The notes under the pieces are model-generated. The model worked only from the letters and a program-made list of their open reading frames with translations. It ran no database searches and was not told the origin of the DNA. From contig DASVQY010000002.1 in the NCBI GenBank assembly GCA_036388895.1, positions 62,001-126,000 of the forward strand: a DNA stretch of 64,000 nucleotides. Direction: 5' to 3'. The stretch comes from SXVE01 sp036388895. Its GTDB lineage: Bacteria > Acidobacteriota > Blastocatellia > Pyrinomonadales > Pyrinomonadaceae. Both the position numbers and the translations under genes were made by a program. Shown here piece after piece: positions 16,911-24,891 of the stretch; the stretch's first letter is position 1, and every line of letters starts with the position of its first letter.

Positions 16911-17600
16911 TCAAGTGTGACGAATAAAGCAGCAGTTAAAACAGGTATGATTTGGGCTGTTGTCATAAATTAATTCCTTCTTTGATAAATTTGATGTAAG
17001 AACTCTGGCGTTCCCCAAAACAATTACTTTCAATTTTCGAGGTTTATAAGAAAAATTGCCCCATTTGCTCAAAAACAAATTGAACCATAATGATTTGGTA
17101 GGTTGTTTCGATTTGAGCACGAAAGTTCCTGGTGAACAAGACAAAACAATTGGCGTCTTTACCTTAGCTAGTTGAACTAGAAAATATTCATAGCCACCTT
17201 CCGTGCATAAGAAGCCTAAAACTGCATAGAAACTGCCGCTTCATCCAAATATTACCACTCTATTTTGTGTCGTTCAGGCGAGTTTTTCGATTTTCCGAGA
17301 ATATCAAGTTTCAGGCTTTAATATAAAGAATTTTTTTTAACTTAACACTTTAATCGTTTATACTAATAGTCGAGTTTTTGAGCAATGCACTAGAGTTCTT
17401 TCGGAAAACTGTTTGCCGGAAGGTATTTCATGCGGGGCTTTGACTAAACCAATGCGCTTGCGACTCTGTTTGACCATTTCACGCACTTTTTCAACGTTGG
17501 CTTTTTCCGGGAGAATGTTTATGCGCCCGCGTCCAGGCTTAATTCGTAATCTTTTTACACCTTCTTTACCCGTATTTATGAAGCCATTTATACTTCTCAT
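16911..17600 (-). pseudogene. IS630-family transposase remnant
   Basis: The N-terminal helix-turn-helix region is read at 17600-17358: EGVKRLRIKPGRGR, EKVREMVKQSRKRIGLVKA and GKQFSERTLV, the usual IS630 order. Further left, in shifting frames, come YSRKIEKLA and LDEAAVSM, which corresponds to the first catalytic-Asp region FDESGFSL. The 16911-17144 frame then reads KPRKLKVIVLGNARVLTSN, equivalent to VVVLDNASIHTS with the catalytic Asp changed to Gly. At least three frame disruptions and stops show that it is dead. The C-terminal Glu region is not found. Confidence 0.75.
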
Positions 17601-17697
17601 CTACCGTTTTCTTTAAAGAATAAAAATCTATCTCCTTAATGGTTTTGTGAGTTTAAGGAGTTAATTTCAAAAAACTTCTTAAATGTAAAAGATATGT

Positions 17698-18063
17698 CTA
17701 TGTTGTAAGATACTGATTTATTACCGGCTTTAGTGTATCGAAATTTATAGGTTTATCAATCAAATAGTTGCATCCGGCTTCCATAGCTTGTTTGTAACAG
17801 GAATTACCATATGCAGTTACAGCTATTATCGGAATTTCTTCCATACCTTCGAAATTTCTGATTATTCTCGTTGCAGTGAAACCATCCATCACAGGCATCG
17901 CTAAATCCATCAAAATAAGATCGGGCGATTCATGCTTTACTGTTTCTACCGCTTCTTGTCCATTTGCCGCCTCGACTACGTTATAGCCGTATCTTTCGAC
18001 TACAAATTTCATAAAACTACGCGCGTCCTCGTAATCTTCAACTATTAAAATTTTCTTTGCCAT
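17698..18063 (-). CDS. single-domain response regulator (CheY-like)
   Basis: 121 residues, a receiver domain only. ILIVEDYED gives the acidic pocket (E9, D10). D53 in LILMDLAMP is the phosphorylation site, T83 in AVTAYG is the switch residue, and K104 in LIDKPI is the conserved lysine. No DNA-binding or enzyme output domain is attached, so it must signal by protein contact or phosphotransfer. No histidine kinase is nearby; this is an orphan. It sits between the IS630 remnant and mnmG. Confidence 0.94.
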   Translation of the reverse strand: MAKKILIVEDYEDARSFMKFVVERYGYNVVEAANGQEAVETVKHESPDLILMDLAMPVMDGFTATRIIRNFEGMEEIPIIAVTAYGNSCYKQAMEAGCNYLIDKPINFDTLKPVINQYLTT

Positions 18064-18499
18064 ACAACCCTTGTTTCGAAATTATCCGTTTATATTACCA
18101 AATTTGAAATTTACTTTAATCTTTTGAGAATGTCCATACTTAATTTACATCTTGTTAAAACAAAGTAAACTATAGGAATTATATTGTTCTCTTCATTTTA
18201 TTGTTATTGGAATACAATTTGAACTAAATCAATAGATAGTATTGATCATAAAACGCGTTTTATCTTTTTAAATTTTATGCATTCAATTGTTCATAAATTA
18301 CATCTTATCTTGATAATTTAGGTTGTGGCTCTCCAATTTAGAATGAAATTGTCATAATCTATTTTTTGAATTCCTTAAACGTTCGTAGCCTTTTTCCATT
18401 GTTTTTTAGAAAGTTGGTATAATTTTTATAAAGAAAAAAAGCAATTTTTTCCCTAATTTTATTAGTTGAATTTTTTCTATACATTTTTAGAATTTAATT
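18064..18499. other. AT-rich intergenic region upstream of mnmG
   Basis: About 435 bp without a gene. A TATAAT at 18418-18423 is a good -10 candidate for mnmG on the + strand, but no well-spaced -35 is evident. The leftward response-regulator promoter must lie at the left end. Confidence 0.45.
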
Positions 18500-20374
18500 A
18501 TGGTTTTTGACGAAGAATTTGATGTTGTTGTCATTGGTGCCGGACATGCAGGATGTGAAGCCGCCTCTGCTTCGGCACGGCTCGGATCGGAAACTGCTTT
18601 GATTACAATCAATCTTGATTTAATCGGGCAAATGTCCTGCAATCCTGCTATCGGCGGTATTGCCAAAGGTCATATTGTGCGCGAGATTGATGCCCTCGGA
18701 GGCATTATGGGACGAATAATTGATAGAACCGGTATTCAATTTCGTTTGTTAAATCGTTCCAGAGGACCCGCCGTGCAATCTCCACGAGCGCAGGCTGATC
18801 GAGGTTTATATAGAACTGAGATGCGTCAAACGCTTGAAGCAATTTCAAATCTTTATCTTCGCCAAGGTTCTGTAGTTGAGCTAATTGTTGCAAACAATAG
18901 GGTAACAGGCGTAGAGATGCAGGATGGAAGAAGGATAGGTGCTCAAACTGTTATCGTTGCAACCGGTACTTTTCTAAATGGAATGGTCCATACTGGACCG
19001 AGAACTTTTTCCGCTGGTCGTGCCGGCGAACCTTCTTCTATAGAATTAGCCGAATGCTTAAAGAAGTTAGGATTTCCGGTTGGACGCTTAAAGACCGGGA
19101 CCCCTCCCCGTCTGGACGGTCGAACAATTGATTGGGATTGTTTTGAACCACAGAACGCTGATGAAAAACCCGTGGCTTTCTCATTTGCCACTGAGCAAAT
19201 AGAACAAAAACAGATTAAGTGTTATATCGGTTATACTTCAGATTCTTTGCACGACAAAATTCGATCTAATCTGCATCAATCTCCATTATATTCAGGGAAA
19301 ATTAAGGGCGTTGGTCCCAGATACTGCCCTTCTATTGAAGATAAAGTAGTTAAGTTTGCCGGAAAGGATCGTCATCAACTTTTTCTTGAACCTGAAGGTC
19401 TACATACTAATGAAGTTTATCTTAATGGTTTTTCTACTTCCCTTCCCGCAGAACTGCAGAAGGATTTGCTTCAACTTATTCCAGGATTTGAAAATGTTAA
19501 GATAATTCGCCCTGGGTATGCCATTGAATATGATTTTGTAGATCCGAAACAACTAAAACCAACGATGGAAACCTCTAGTGTACAAGGATTATTTTTCGCC
19601 GGTCAGATTAATGGCACTACCGGTTATGAAGAGGCAGCTTGTCAAGGTTTGATGGCTGGTATTAATGCAGCTTTACAAGTTCAAAAAAGAAAGCCTTTTT
19701 ATTTAAGCCGTAATGAATCATACATTGGAGTTTTAATAAGTGATTTAATTCAGCATGGTGTTGATGAACCGTACAGGATTTTTACTTCCAGAGCAGAAGC
19801 TCGGTTGTTGCTTAGACATGATAATGCGGATCGCCGGCTTTCACCTAAAGGTAAGGAATTAGGACTATTGGCGGACCCGGCTTGGGATAAATTTAATAAA
19901 AAACGCGAGAAGATTTCCCTTTTAAGAAATGTCCTAGATAATTCAAAAATTAAGAGTTCATCTACGGAATACGCATCTCTTTCTCAAATCTTAAATTTAA
20001 ATATTTCAGAACCAATCAGTTTGTCGCAACTTTCTTTAAGACAGGGGGTAACATCTGAACTGATTTTTAATCTTTTGCCGGAAAAGGTTCGTGAGCAAGT
20101 AAGCGTTGTGGATTTAGAAACTACTTTGGCAGACTTACTTTACAAGGGTTATATTGATAATCAACTTTTGGCGACCGAGAGAACCTATACAAATGATAAT
20201 CTTAAAGTTCCCGAAAATTTTGCTTTTGAAAGAATTAGCGGATTGTCAAATGAGATGGTCGAACGCCTTGTTAGAGCTCAGCCTCAAAACTTTGGGCAAA
20301 TTAGAAAAATACCCGGACTTACTCCATCTGCATTGTCCACCGTTCTTGTGCATTTAACAGCTTCTAAATCTTAG
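18500..20374 (+). CDS. mnmG: tRNA uridine-5-carboxymethylaminomethyl modification enzyme MnmG
   Basis: 624 residues, FAD-dependent partner of MnmE (formerly GidA). The FAD-binding GAGHAGCEAA is at 13-22. Also present are SCNPAIGGIAKGHIVREIDALGG, GRLKTGTPPRLDGR, FFAGQINGTTGYEEAACQG and RAEARLLLRHDNAD; the C-terminal helical domain carries RAQPQNFGQIRKIPGLTPSA. Codon choice looks clearly more AT-rich than in mnmE or rpoB. The gene precedes parA-parB, the usual order near an origin, with the parS-like palindrome between. Confidence 0.97.
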   Translation: MVFDEEFDVVVIGAGHAGCEAASASARLGSETALITINLDLIGQMSCNPAIGGIAKGHIVREIDALGGIMGRIIDRTGIQFRLLNRSRGPAVQSPRAQADRGLYRTEMRQTLEAISNLYLRQGSVVELIVANNRVTGVEMQDGRRIGAQTVIVATGTFLNGMVHTGPRTFSAGRAGEPSSIELAECLKKLGFPVGRLKTGTPPRLDGRTIDWDCFEPQNADEKPVAFSFATEQIEQKQIKCYIGYTSDSLHDKIRSNLHQSPLYSGKIKGVGPRYCPSIEDKVVKFAGKDRHQLFLEPEGLHTNEVYLNGFSTSLPAELQKDLLQLIPGFENVKIIRPGYAIEYDFVDPKQLKPTMETSSVQGLFFAGQINGTTGYEEAACQGLMAGINAALQVQKRKPFYLSRNESYIGVLISDLIQHGVDEPYRIFTSRAEARLLLRHDNADRRLSPKGKELGLLADPAWDKFNKKREKISLLRNVLDNSKIKSSSTEYASLSQILNLNISEPISLSQLSLRQGVTSELIFNLLPEKVREQVSVVDLETTLADLLYKGYIDNQLLATERTYTNDNLKVPENFAFERISGLSNEMVERLVRAQPQNFGQIRKIPGLTPSALSTVLVHLTASKS

Positions 20375-20382
20375 TTCTTGGC

Positions 20383-20434
20383 AAGTAATGTAGCACGTGA
20401 CACAATTCAAATTGTGTCACGTGCTACATTACTT
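20383..20434. promoter_or_regulatory. parS: perfect 25-bp palindrome carrying two parS-like sites
   Basis: Arms 20383-20407 and 20410-20434 are perfect inverted repeats separated by 2 bp. Each arm contains a 16-mer resembling the parS consensus TGTTTCACGTGAAACA: TGTAGCACGTGACACA (20389-20404) and TGTGTCACGTGCTACA (20413-20428), each 13/16 identical with the CACGTG core kept. It lies 72 bp before parA. It could also act as a terminator for mnmG, but no T-run follows. Confidence 0.55.
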
Positions 20435-20505
20435 ATATCTATATTAGAAGTAAAAAGAATTGTATGGTAATTTAGAAAATCGAACTTTTAATAATAAAAA
20501 CAAAA

Positions 20506-21267
20506 ATGGGAAAGATAATAGCGGTAGCTAACCAAAAGGGCGGAGTGGGGAAAACTACAACATCAATAAATTTAGCGGCAGGTTTAGCAGTTGAAGAAAA
20601 AAGGGTTTTGTTGATAGATGCAGACCCACAAGGAAATGCAACTTCCGGTGCCGGTGTGCCGAGAGTTATGTCTAGGAAAACTCTATACCACGCCATAGTT
20701 GTTAATGAAAACCTGGAAAATATTATCCTGCCAACAGAACTGCCTTTATTGTTCGTGTTGCCTTCTGATAAAAATTTAGCCGGAGCGGAAATAGAATTAG
20801 TAGAAACAGACGATAGAGAATACCGGCTTAAGAATGTCTTAAAGAAAATAAAAAATGAATACGACTACATAATAATAGATTGTCCTCCTTCGTTAGGATT
20901 ATTGACAATAAATGGATTGACGGCTGCAGATTCTTTGCTTGTACCGATCCAGTGTGAATATTTCGCGTTAGAAGGAGTGACGGAGTTATTCGATACATTA
21001 GCAAGGTTAAGAAGAGGACTTAATCCTCAATTAACTATCGAAGGATTGCTCCTAACAATGTATGATGAGAGAACAAATCTTTCAAGCGCAGTTGCACAAG
21101 ATTTAAGGGATTTTTATGGGAAACAGGTGTTAAAAACGGTTATTCCGCGAAATGTAAGGCTGGCAGAGGCGCCGAGCTATGGAAAACCCATAATACTTTA
21201 TGATATTCGTTCAAAAGGAGCAGAAAGTTATATTCAACTTGCAAAGGAGATTTTGAGTCATGAATAG
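20506..21267 (+). CDS. parA: chromosome partitioning ATPase ParA (Soj)
   Basis: 253 residues. The deviant Walker A KGGVGKTT is at 11-18, with the signature lysine. DADPQGNAT follows at about 40-48, and Walker B-like YIIIDCPPSLGLLTINGL is in the middle. Small chromosomal type without an N-terminal DNA-binding domain. ParA forms ATP-dependent dimers on the nucleoid and, with ParB-parS, moves origins apart. It overlaps parB by 8 bp, so translation is coupled. Codons are AT-rich, as in mnmG and parB. Confidence 0.97.
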   Translation: MGKIIAVANQKGGVGKTTTSINLAAGLAVEEKRVLLIDADPQGNATSGAGVPRVMSRKTLYHAIVVNENLENIILPTELPLLFVLPSDKNLAGAEIELVETDDREYRLKNVLKKIKNEYDYIIIDCPPSLGLLTINGLTAADSLLVPIQCEYFALEGVTELFDTLARLRRGLNPQLTIEGLLLTMYDERTNLSSAVAQDLRDFYGKQVLKTVIPRNVRLAEAPSYGKPIILYDIRSKGAESYIQLAKEILSHE

Positions 21268-22129
21268 AAAAGTTTTAGGGCGAGGTTTGGGAGCTTTAAT
21301 TGCAGAAGACGAAAACTTAAACGGAAAGGATCAACTCCTGGAGTTGGATTTGGATTTAATAGAACCAAATTCAGAGCAGCCGAGAAAAAGATTTACAGAG
21401 GAAAATTTAGAAGAACTTACTCAGTCAATAAAAGCAAATGGAATAGTTCAGCCAATAATTGTAAGAAGAAAAGGAGGCAATTATGAAATTGTCGCCGGAG
21501 AAAGGCGTTGGAGAGCATCACAACGAGCCGGATTGCAGAAAATTCCGGTAATTATAAAAGAAGTTTCTGACGATAAATTATTAGAATTAGCATTAATAGA
21601 AAATATACAAAGGCAAGAATTAAATCCTATCGAAGAAGCAAAAGCATATAAAAATTTGTCTGAAAGGCTCGGACTGACTCAAGAAATCATTGCAGAAAGA
21701 GTAGGGAAGAATCGGACAGTAATAACTACTGCATTAAGACTTTTGAGATTGCCCAAAGATATACAAGATTTAGTTGAAGAAGAAAAGATTACTGCGGGAC
21801 ATGCACGGGCTTTGTTAATGATCAGCGAGTCGGAAACGCAGAGACAATTAACAAAAAATATTATTGAAATGTCGTTGTCTGTCCGGGAAACCGAGAAAGC
21901 AATTAAAAGGCTAAATAAAAATCAATCTGCAATTGTTGAAAGTAAAAGGGTTAGCGATAAAGCGGATGCGAATGTGAAGGCGGCAGAAACAAAATTAAGA
22001 AGATACTTGGGAACGAATGTTCAAATTAAACCTGATGGAAAAGGAACGGGTGGGAAAATTGAAGTAGAATATTACGGAGAAGCGGATCTGGATCGGATTT
22101 TCAATTTATTGACAAATAAAGAAAGTTAA
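21260..22129 (+). CDS. parB: chromosome partitioning protein ParB (Spo0J)
   Basis: 289 residues. The N-terminal tag VLGRGLGALI resembles the ParA-stimulating peptide of Spo0J. The CTP-binding ParB/Srx domain contains EQPRKRF (about 39-45), GERRWRA (80-86) and ALIENIQRQELNPIEEA (111-127). A helix-turn-helix at about 138-162 (TQEIIAERVGKNRTVITTALR) and GHARALL (180-186) form the parS-binding domain. The C-terminal dimerisation region is present. Substrate sites are probably the parS-like palindrome upstream of parA. Confidence 0.96.
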   Translation: MNRKVLGRGLGALIAEDENLNGKDQLLELDLDLIEPNSEQPRKRFTEENLEELTQSIKANGIVQPIIVRRKGGNYEIVAGERRWRASQRAGLQKIPVIIKEVSDDKLLELALIENIQRQELNPIEEAKAYKNLSERLGLTQEIIAERVGKNRTVITTALRLLRLPKDIQDLVEEEKITAGHARALLMISESETQRQLTKNIIEMSLSVRETEKAIKRLNKNQSAIVESKRVSDKADANVKAAETKLRRYLGTNVQIKPDGKGTGGKIEVEYYGEADLDRIFNLLTNKES

Positions 22130-22176
22130 GTTCATGTAGAAAAACTACAGGACATAATCAAAAAAATATCGAGTTT

Positions 22177-23199
22177 ATGGACAAAAAGCGTTTAACAGAG
22201 ATGGTTTCCTGTGCGGGTTGAGTGGCTAAACTCGCACCAGGCGATCTTGCTCAAGTTTTGAGTAAACTTCCAAAGCAGAATAATGAAAATGTAATTGTTG
22301 GATTTGATACTTCCGACGATGCGGGAGTGTTTCGCCTAAACGACGATTTAGCTTTAGTTCAAACGGTAGACTTTTTTACACCCATCGCTGACGAACCCGA
22401 AACCTACGGGCGTATAGCTGCGATAAACTCTCTCAATGATATATATGCAATGGGAGGGAAGCCAATATCAGCTTTATCAATTGTATGTTACCCGCAGAAA
22501 GGAGATTGGGAAATTTTAGGAGAAATTTTACTCGGCGGACAAAAAGCACTAAATGAAGAGGATGTTGTAGTTTTAGGAGGACATTCAGTTGATGATCAGG
22601 AAATTAAATTTGGTTATTGCATTACAGGAATTATTGAGCCTAATAAAGTTATAAAAAACTCGGGTGCGAAAACGGGTGATATCTTGATACTGACAAAACC
22701 GATTGGAACGGGAGTAATAAGTACGGGAATCAAATTTCAGAAGGCAAGTGAAACAGCTAAAACGGCGGCTTTGAAGACAATGACGCGTTCAGCAAAAAAT
22801 GCATCAGAAGTTATGCGGGAAATAGGTGCAAATGGTTGTACGGATATAACCGGGTTCGGGTTACTCGGTCATGCATACGAGATGGCAAAAGCAAGTAATG
22901 TTACATTCAAAATAAAATCTGAAGATGTACCGCTTTTGCCTGACGTATTAGAATTGATAGAAAAAAAAATGTTGACGCGTGGTGATAAAAATAATCGAAC
23001 TTATGTCGGAGATACAGTAAAAATAAGTGAAAAGGTATCAAAGGAAATGCAAAGCGCTCTTTTTGACCCGCAAACAGCGGGAGGATTATTGATTAGTTTA
23101 GAAGAAGAGAAGGCGAGTAATTTTTTGAACCTGGTGAAAGACGCGCAAGTTATAGGAAGAGTCGAAGAATTTCAAGATTACCTAATTGAAGTAAATTAA
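22177..23199 (+). CDS. selD: selenide, water dikinase SelD with in-frame UGA (selenocysteine)
   Basis: Makes selenophosphate from selenide and ATP, the Se donor for Sec-tRNA. The true start is the ATG at 22177. Codons 1-18 read MDKKRLTEMVSCAG-U-VAK, with UGA (22219-22221) at codon 15. This aligns with E. coli GAG-C17-GCK20, so U15 is the catalytic Cys position and K18 the catalytic lysine. Known SelDs often carry Sec here. The body has VGFDTSDDAGVF, VQTVDFFTP, NDIYAMGGKPISAL and TDITGFGLLGHA. The 340-residue length is normal. A start at GTG 22222 would lose the active site. It lies 47 bp after parB. Confidence 0.93.
22211..22269 (+). promoter_or_regulatory. candidate bacterial SECIS structures around the selD UGA
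   Basis: Two hairpins can form. One pairs 22211-22219 with 22229-22237 (9 bp, one G-U), placing the UGA at the stem-loop border with a 9-nt loop. The other pairs AAGTTT (22253-22258) with AAACTT (22264-22269) around loop TGAGU, about 40 nt past the UGA. Bacterial SECIS elements are short hairpins just after the UGA with a G-U in the loop. Which one, if either, is used cannot be settled by eye. Confidence 0.4.
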
Positions 23200-23244
23200 A
23201 AAAAGCATTCAATTAAGTAAAATTTAGTAAATGAGGGAAAAAAG

Positions 23245-23676
23245 TTGTATTTATTAATACTCGAATCAATCGGAACATCGGAATTGATCCTGATCGGAAT
23301 TATAGCTTTGATTGTTTTTGGACCCCGCAAATTACCGCAAATGGCGAAAACTATCGGAAAGACGATGGCGGATTTCAGGCGTACTACCAATGAATTTAAA
23401 ACGACTTGGGAGCAAGAGGCAGAGTTTTATAAAGAAGAACTGACTATTCAAGAAACAAATTCCGTTTCTGAAAACTCGATTATCGAAGAAAAAACGATTG
23501 CGAGAACGATAAGCATTGAGAGAAAGGAAATAGAAGCGCCTGAAATCAAAGAAGTAGAACAGGAAAAAATAGATAAACTGCTTTCGAGTATAAAGAATAA
23601 AGAGTTAGATTCTCCAAAGGAAGAAAAAACAGATTTTAAGAAACCGGACACACAGGACAAACGTGAGTGGCTCTAA
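23245..23676 (+). CDS. tatA: twin-arginine translocase subunit TatA/TatB
   Basis: 143 residues from a TTG start with GAGGG about 9 nt upstream. A single N-terminal membrane segment (about 12-24, LILIGIIALIVFG) is followed by FGPRKLPQMAKTIGKTMADFRR, the hinge and amphipathic helix of the TatA/B family. A long acidic, Glu/Lys-rich tail follows. The tail length and the ADFRRTTNEF start favour TatB-like function, but single TatA/B proteins can do both jobs. It is followed directly by tatC. Confidence 0.92.
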   Translation: MYLLILESIGTSELILIGIIALIVFGPRKLPQMAKTIGKTMADFRRTTNEFKTTWEQEAEFYKEELTIQETNSVSENSIIEEKTIARTISIERKEIEAPEIKEVEQEKIDKLLSSIKNKELDSPKEEKTDFKKPDTQDKREWL

Positions 23677-23694
23677 AGCGACGACCTAGAGCGT

Positions 23695-24750
23695 ATGGAA
23701 CTCGATAAAGAAAATCAGGAAGAATTAAGCGGTCAAATGTCTTTTCTGGAGCATTTGGACGAATTGCGCCGGAGGCTCGTAAACTCAGTAATAATTGTAG
23801 TTATAGCATTCACCGTGTGCTGGTTTGCTTCGAAAGAAATTTATAATTTCCTTTCGATTCCGATAAGACAAGCGCTTTCGGAAGCCGAAAGACGTGAACT
23901 GCCGATTGAAGGTTTAACGGGCGATGAAAAAATCTTACCAATAAACAATTTGAAAGAAGGCGAAACAGGACGGTATGTTTTCGACCGCGCGACGAAGCTC
24001 GGTGTAAATGTCATTTCGCCGGGAACTTCAGTTCAAGCTGTTGTTTTACCGGACGGAAAAAACAACTTGGGGCTTTTTACAAATGAACCTGTTTTTACAA
24101 GCAATGCGATCATTCCGAAAGGCGTACGCCTGCCCGTTGATTTGGTCGCGCCAAAAACCAATGAACCGACAGCCGAAGAAAGAATGGTGGTGACAACGGC
24201 AACCGAGCCGTTTACGCTTTATGTGACTGTATCGTTATATGCGGCTATTGCTTTGTCTATTCCGTTTTTATTATGGCAAGTTTGGGGATTTATATCGCCG
24301 GCGCTTTATAAACACGAAAGAAAATACGTAACGCCGTTTATCGGGCTCTCCACAATTTCGTTCGTTATCGGAGCAGCCTTTGCTTACTACATTTTGTTTC
24401 CTCCAGCAGTTAAATACTTGCTCGGTCTCGGCGAAGACTTTCGTTTGTTATTAAGAGCGACTGATTATTTTGATTTTATAACTTTGATAATGCTGGCAAT
24501 GGGTTTGATTTTTCAAATGCCGGCAATAACATACGTTCTTGCCAGAATCGGCATAATCAATGCGGCAATTTTAGTAAAGAGTTGGAAGCTGGCGATTGTC
24601 GTGATATTGATTGTCGCGGCAGTCGTTTCGCCGACTGGAGATATTCCGAATATGATGCTTTTCGCGGCGCCGATGATGATTTTATACATTCTTTCTATTT
24701 TCATCGCCTGGTTTTTCGGAAAAAAACGCCAGAGTGAAGTTGTAGTTTAA
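23695..24750 (+). CDS. tatC: Sec-independent translocase TatC with enlarged first periplasmic loop
   Basis: 351 residues; typical TatC has about 250. SFLEHLDELRRRL (16-28) is the conserved N-terminal signal-binding motif. After TM1 (about 29-46) the first external loop runs to about residue 172. Usual TatCs have about 30 residues there, so roughly 90-95 are extra. From EPFTLYVTVSLYAAIALSIPFLLWQVWGFISPALYKHERK the rest is canonical, with six membrane segments in total. The loop has no cysteines and looks soluble. Confidence 0.95.
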   Translation: MELDKENQEELSGQMSFLEHLDELRRRLVNSVIIVVIAFTVCWFASKEIYNFLSIPIRQALSEAERRELPIEGLTGDEKILPINNLKEGETGRYVFDRATKLGVNVISPGTSVQAVVLPDGKNNLGLFTNEPVFTSNAIIPKGVRLPVDLVAPKTNEPTAEERMVVTTATEPFTLYVTVSLYAAIALSIPFLLWQVWGFISPALYKHERKYVTPFIGLSTISFVIGAAFAYYILFPPAVKYLLGLGEDFRLLLRATDYFDFITLIMLAMGLIFQMPAITYVLARIGIINAAILVKSWKLAIVVILIVAAVVSPTGDIPNMMLFAAPMMILYILSIFIAWFFGKKRQSEVVV

Positions 24751-24891
24751 TAAGCAACCAGACCGACAAGAACTTGCATCTTGAAGAAATAAGTATTTCT
24801 ATCTAAAATCTTAAAAGCAAAATATAATATAAAAAAGGAAAAAGCGTAAAAGCAATATTTATTGCGGCAAAGCAGAAGGAGTTTTACCGTT

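Noticed and set aside
20383..20434. Palindrome read purely as the mnmG terminator
   Set aside because: The stem is strong, but no T-run follows on either strand, and the CACGTG cores next to parA fit parS better. A dual role is not excluded.
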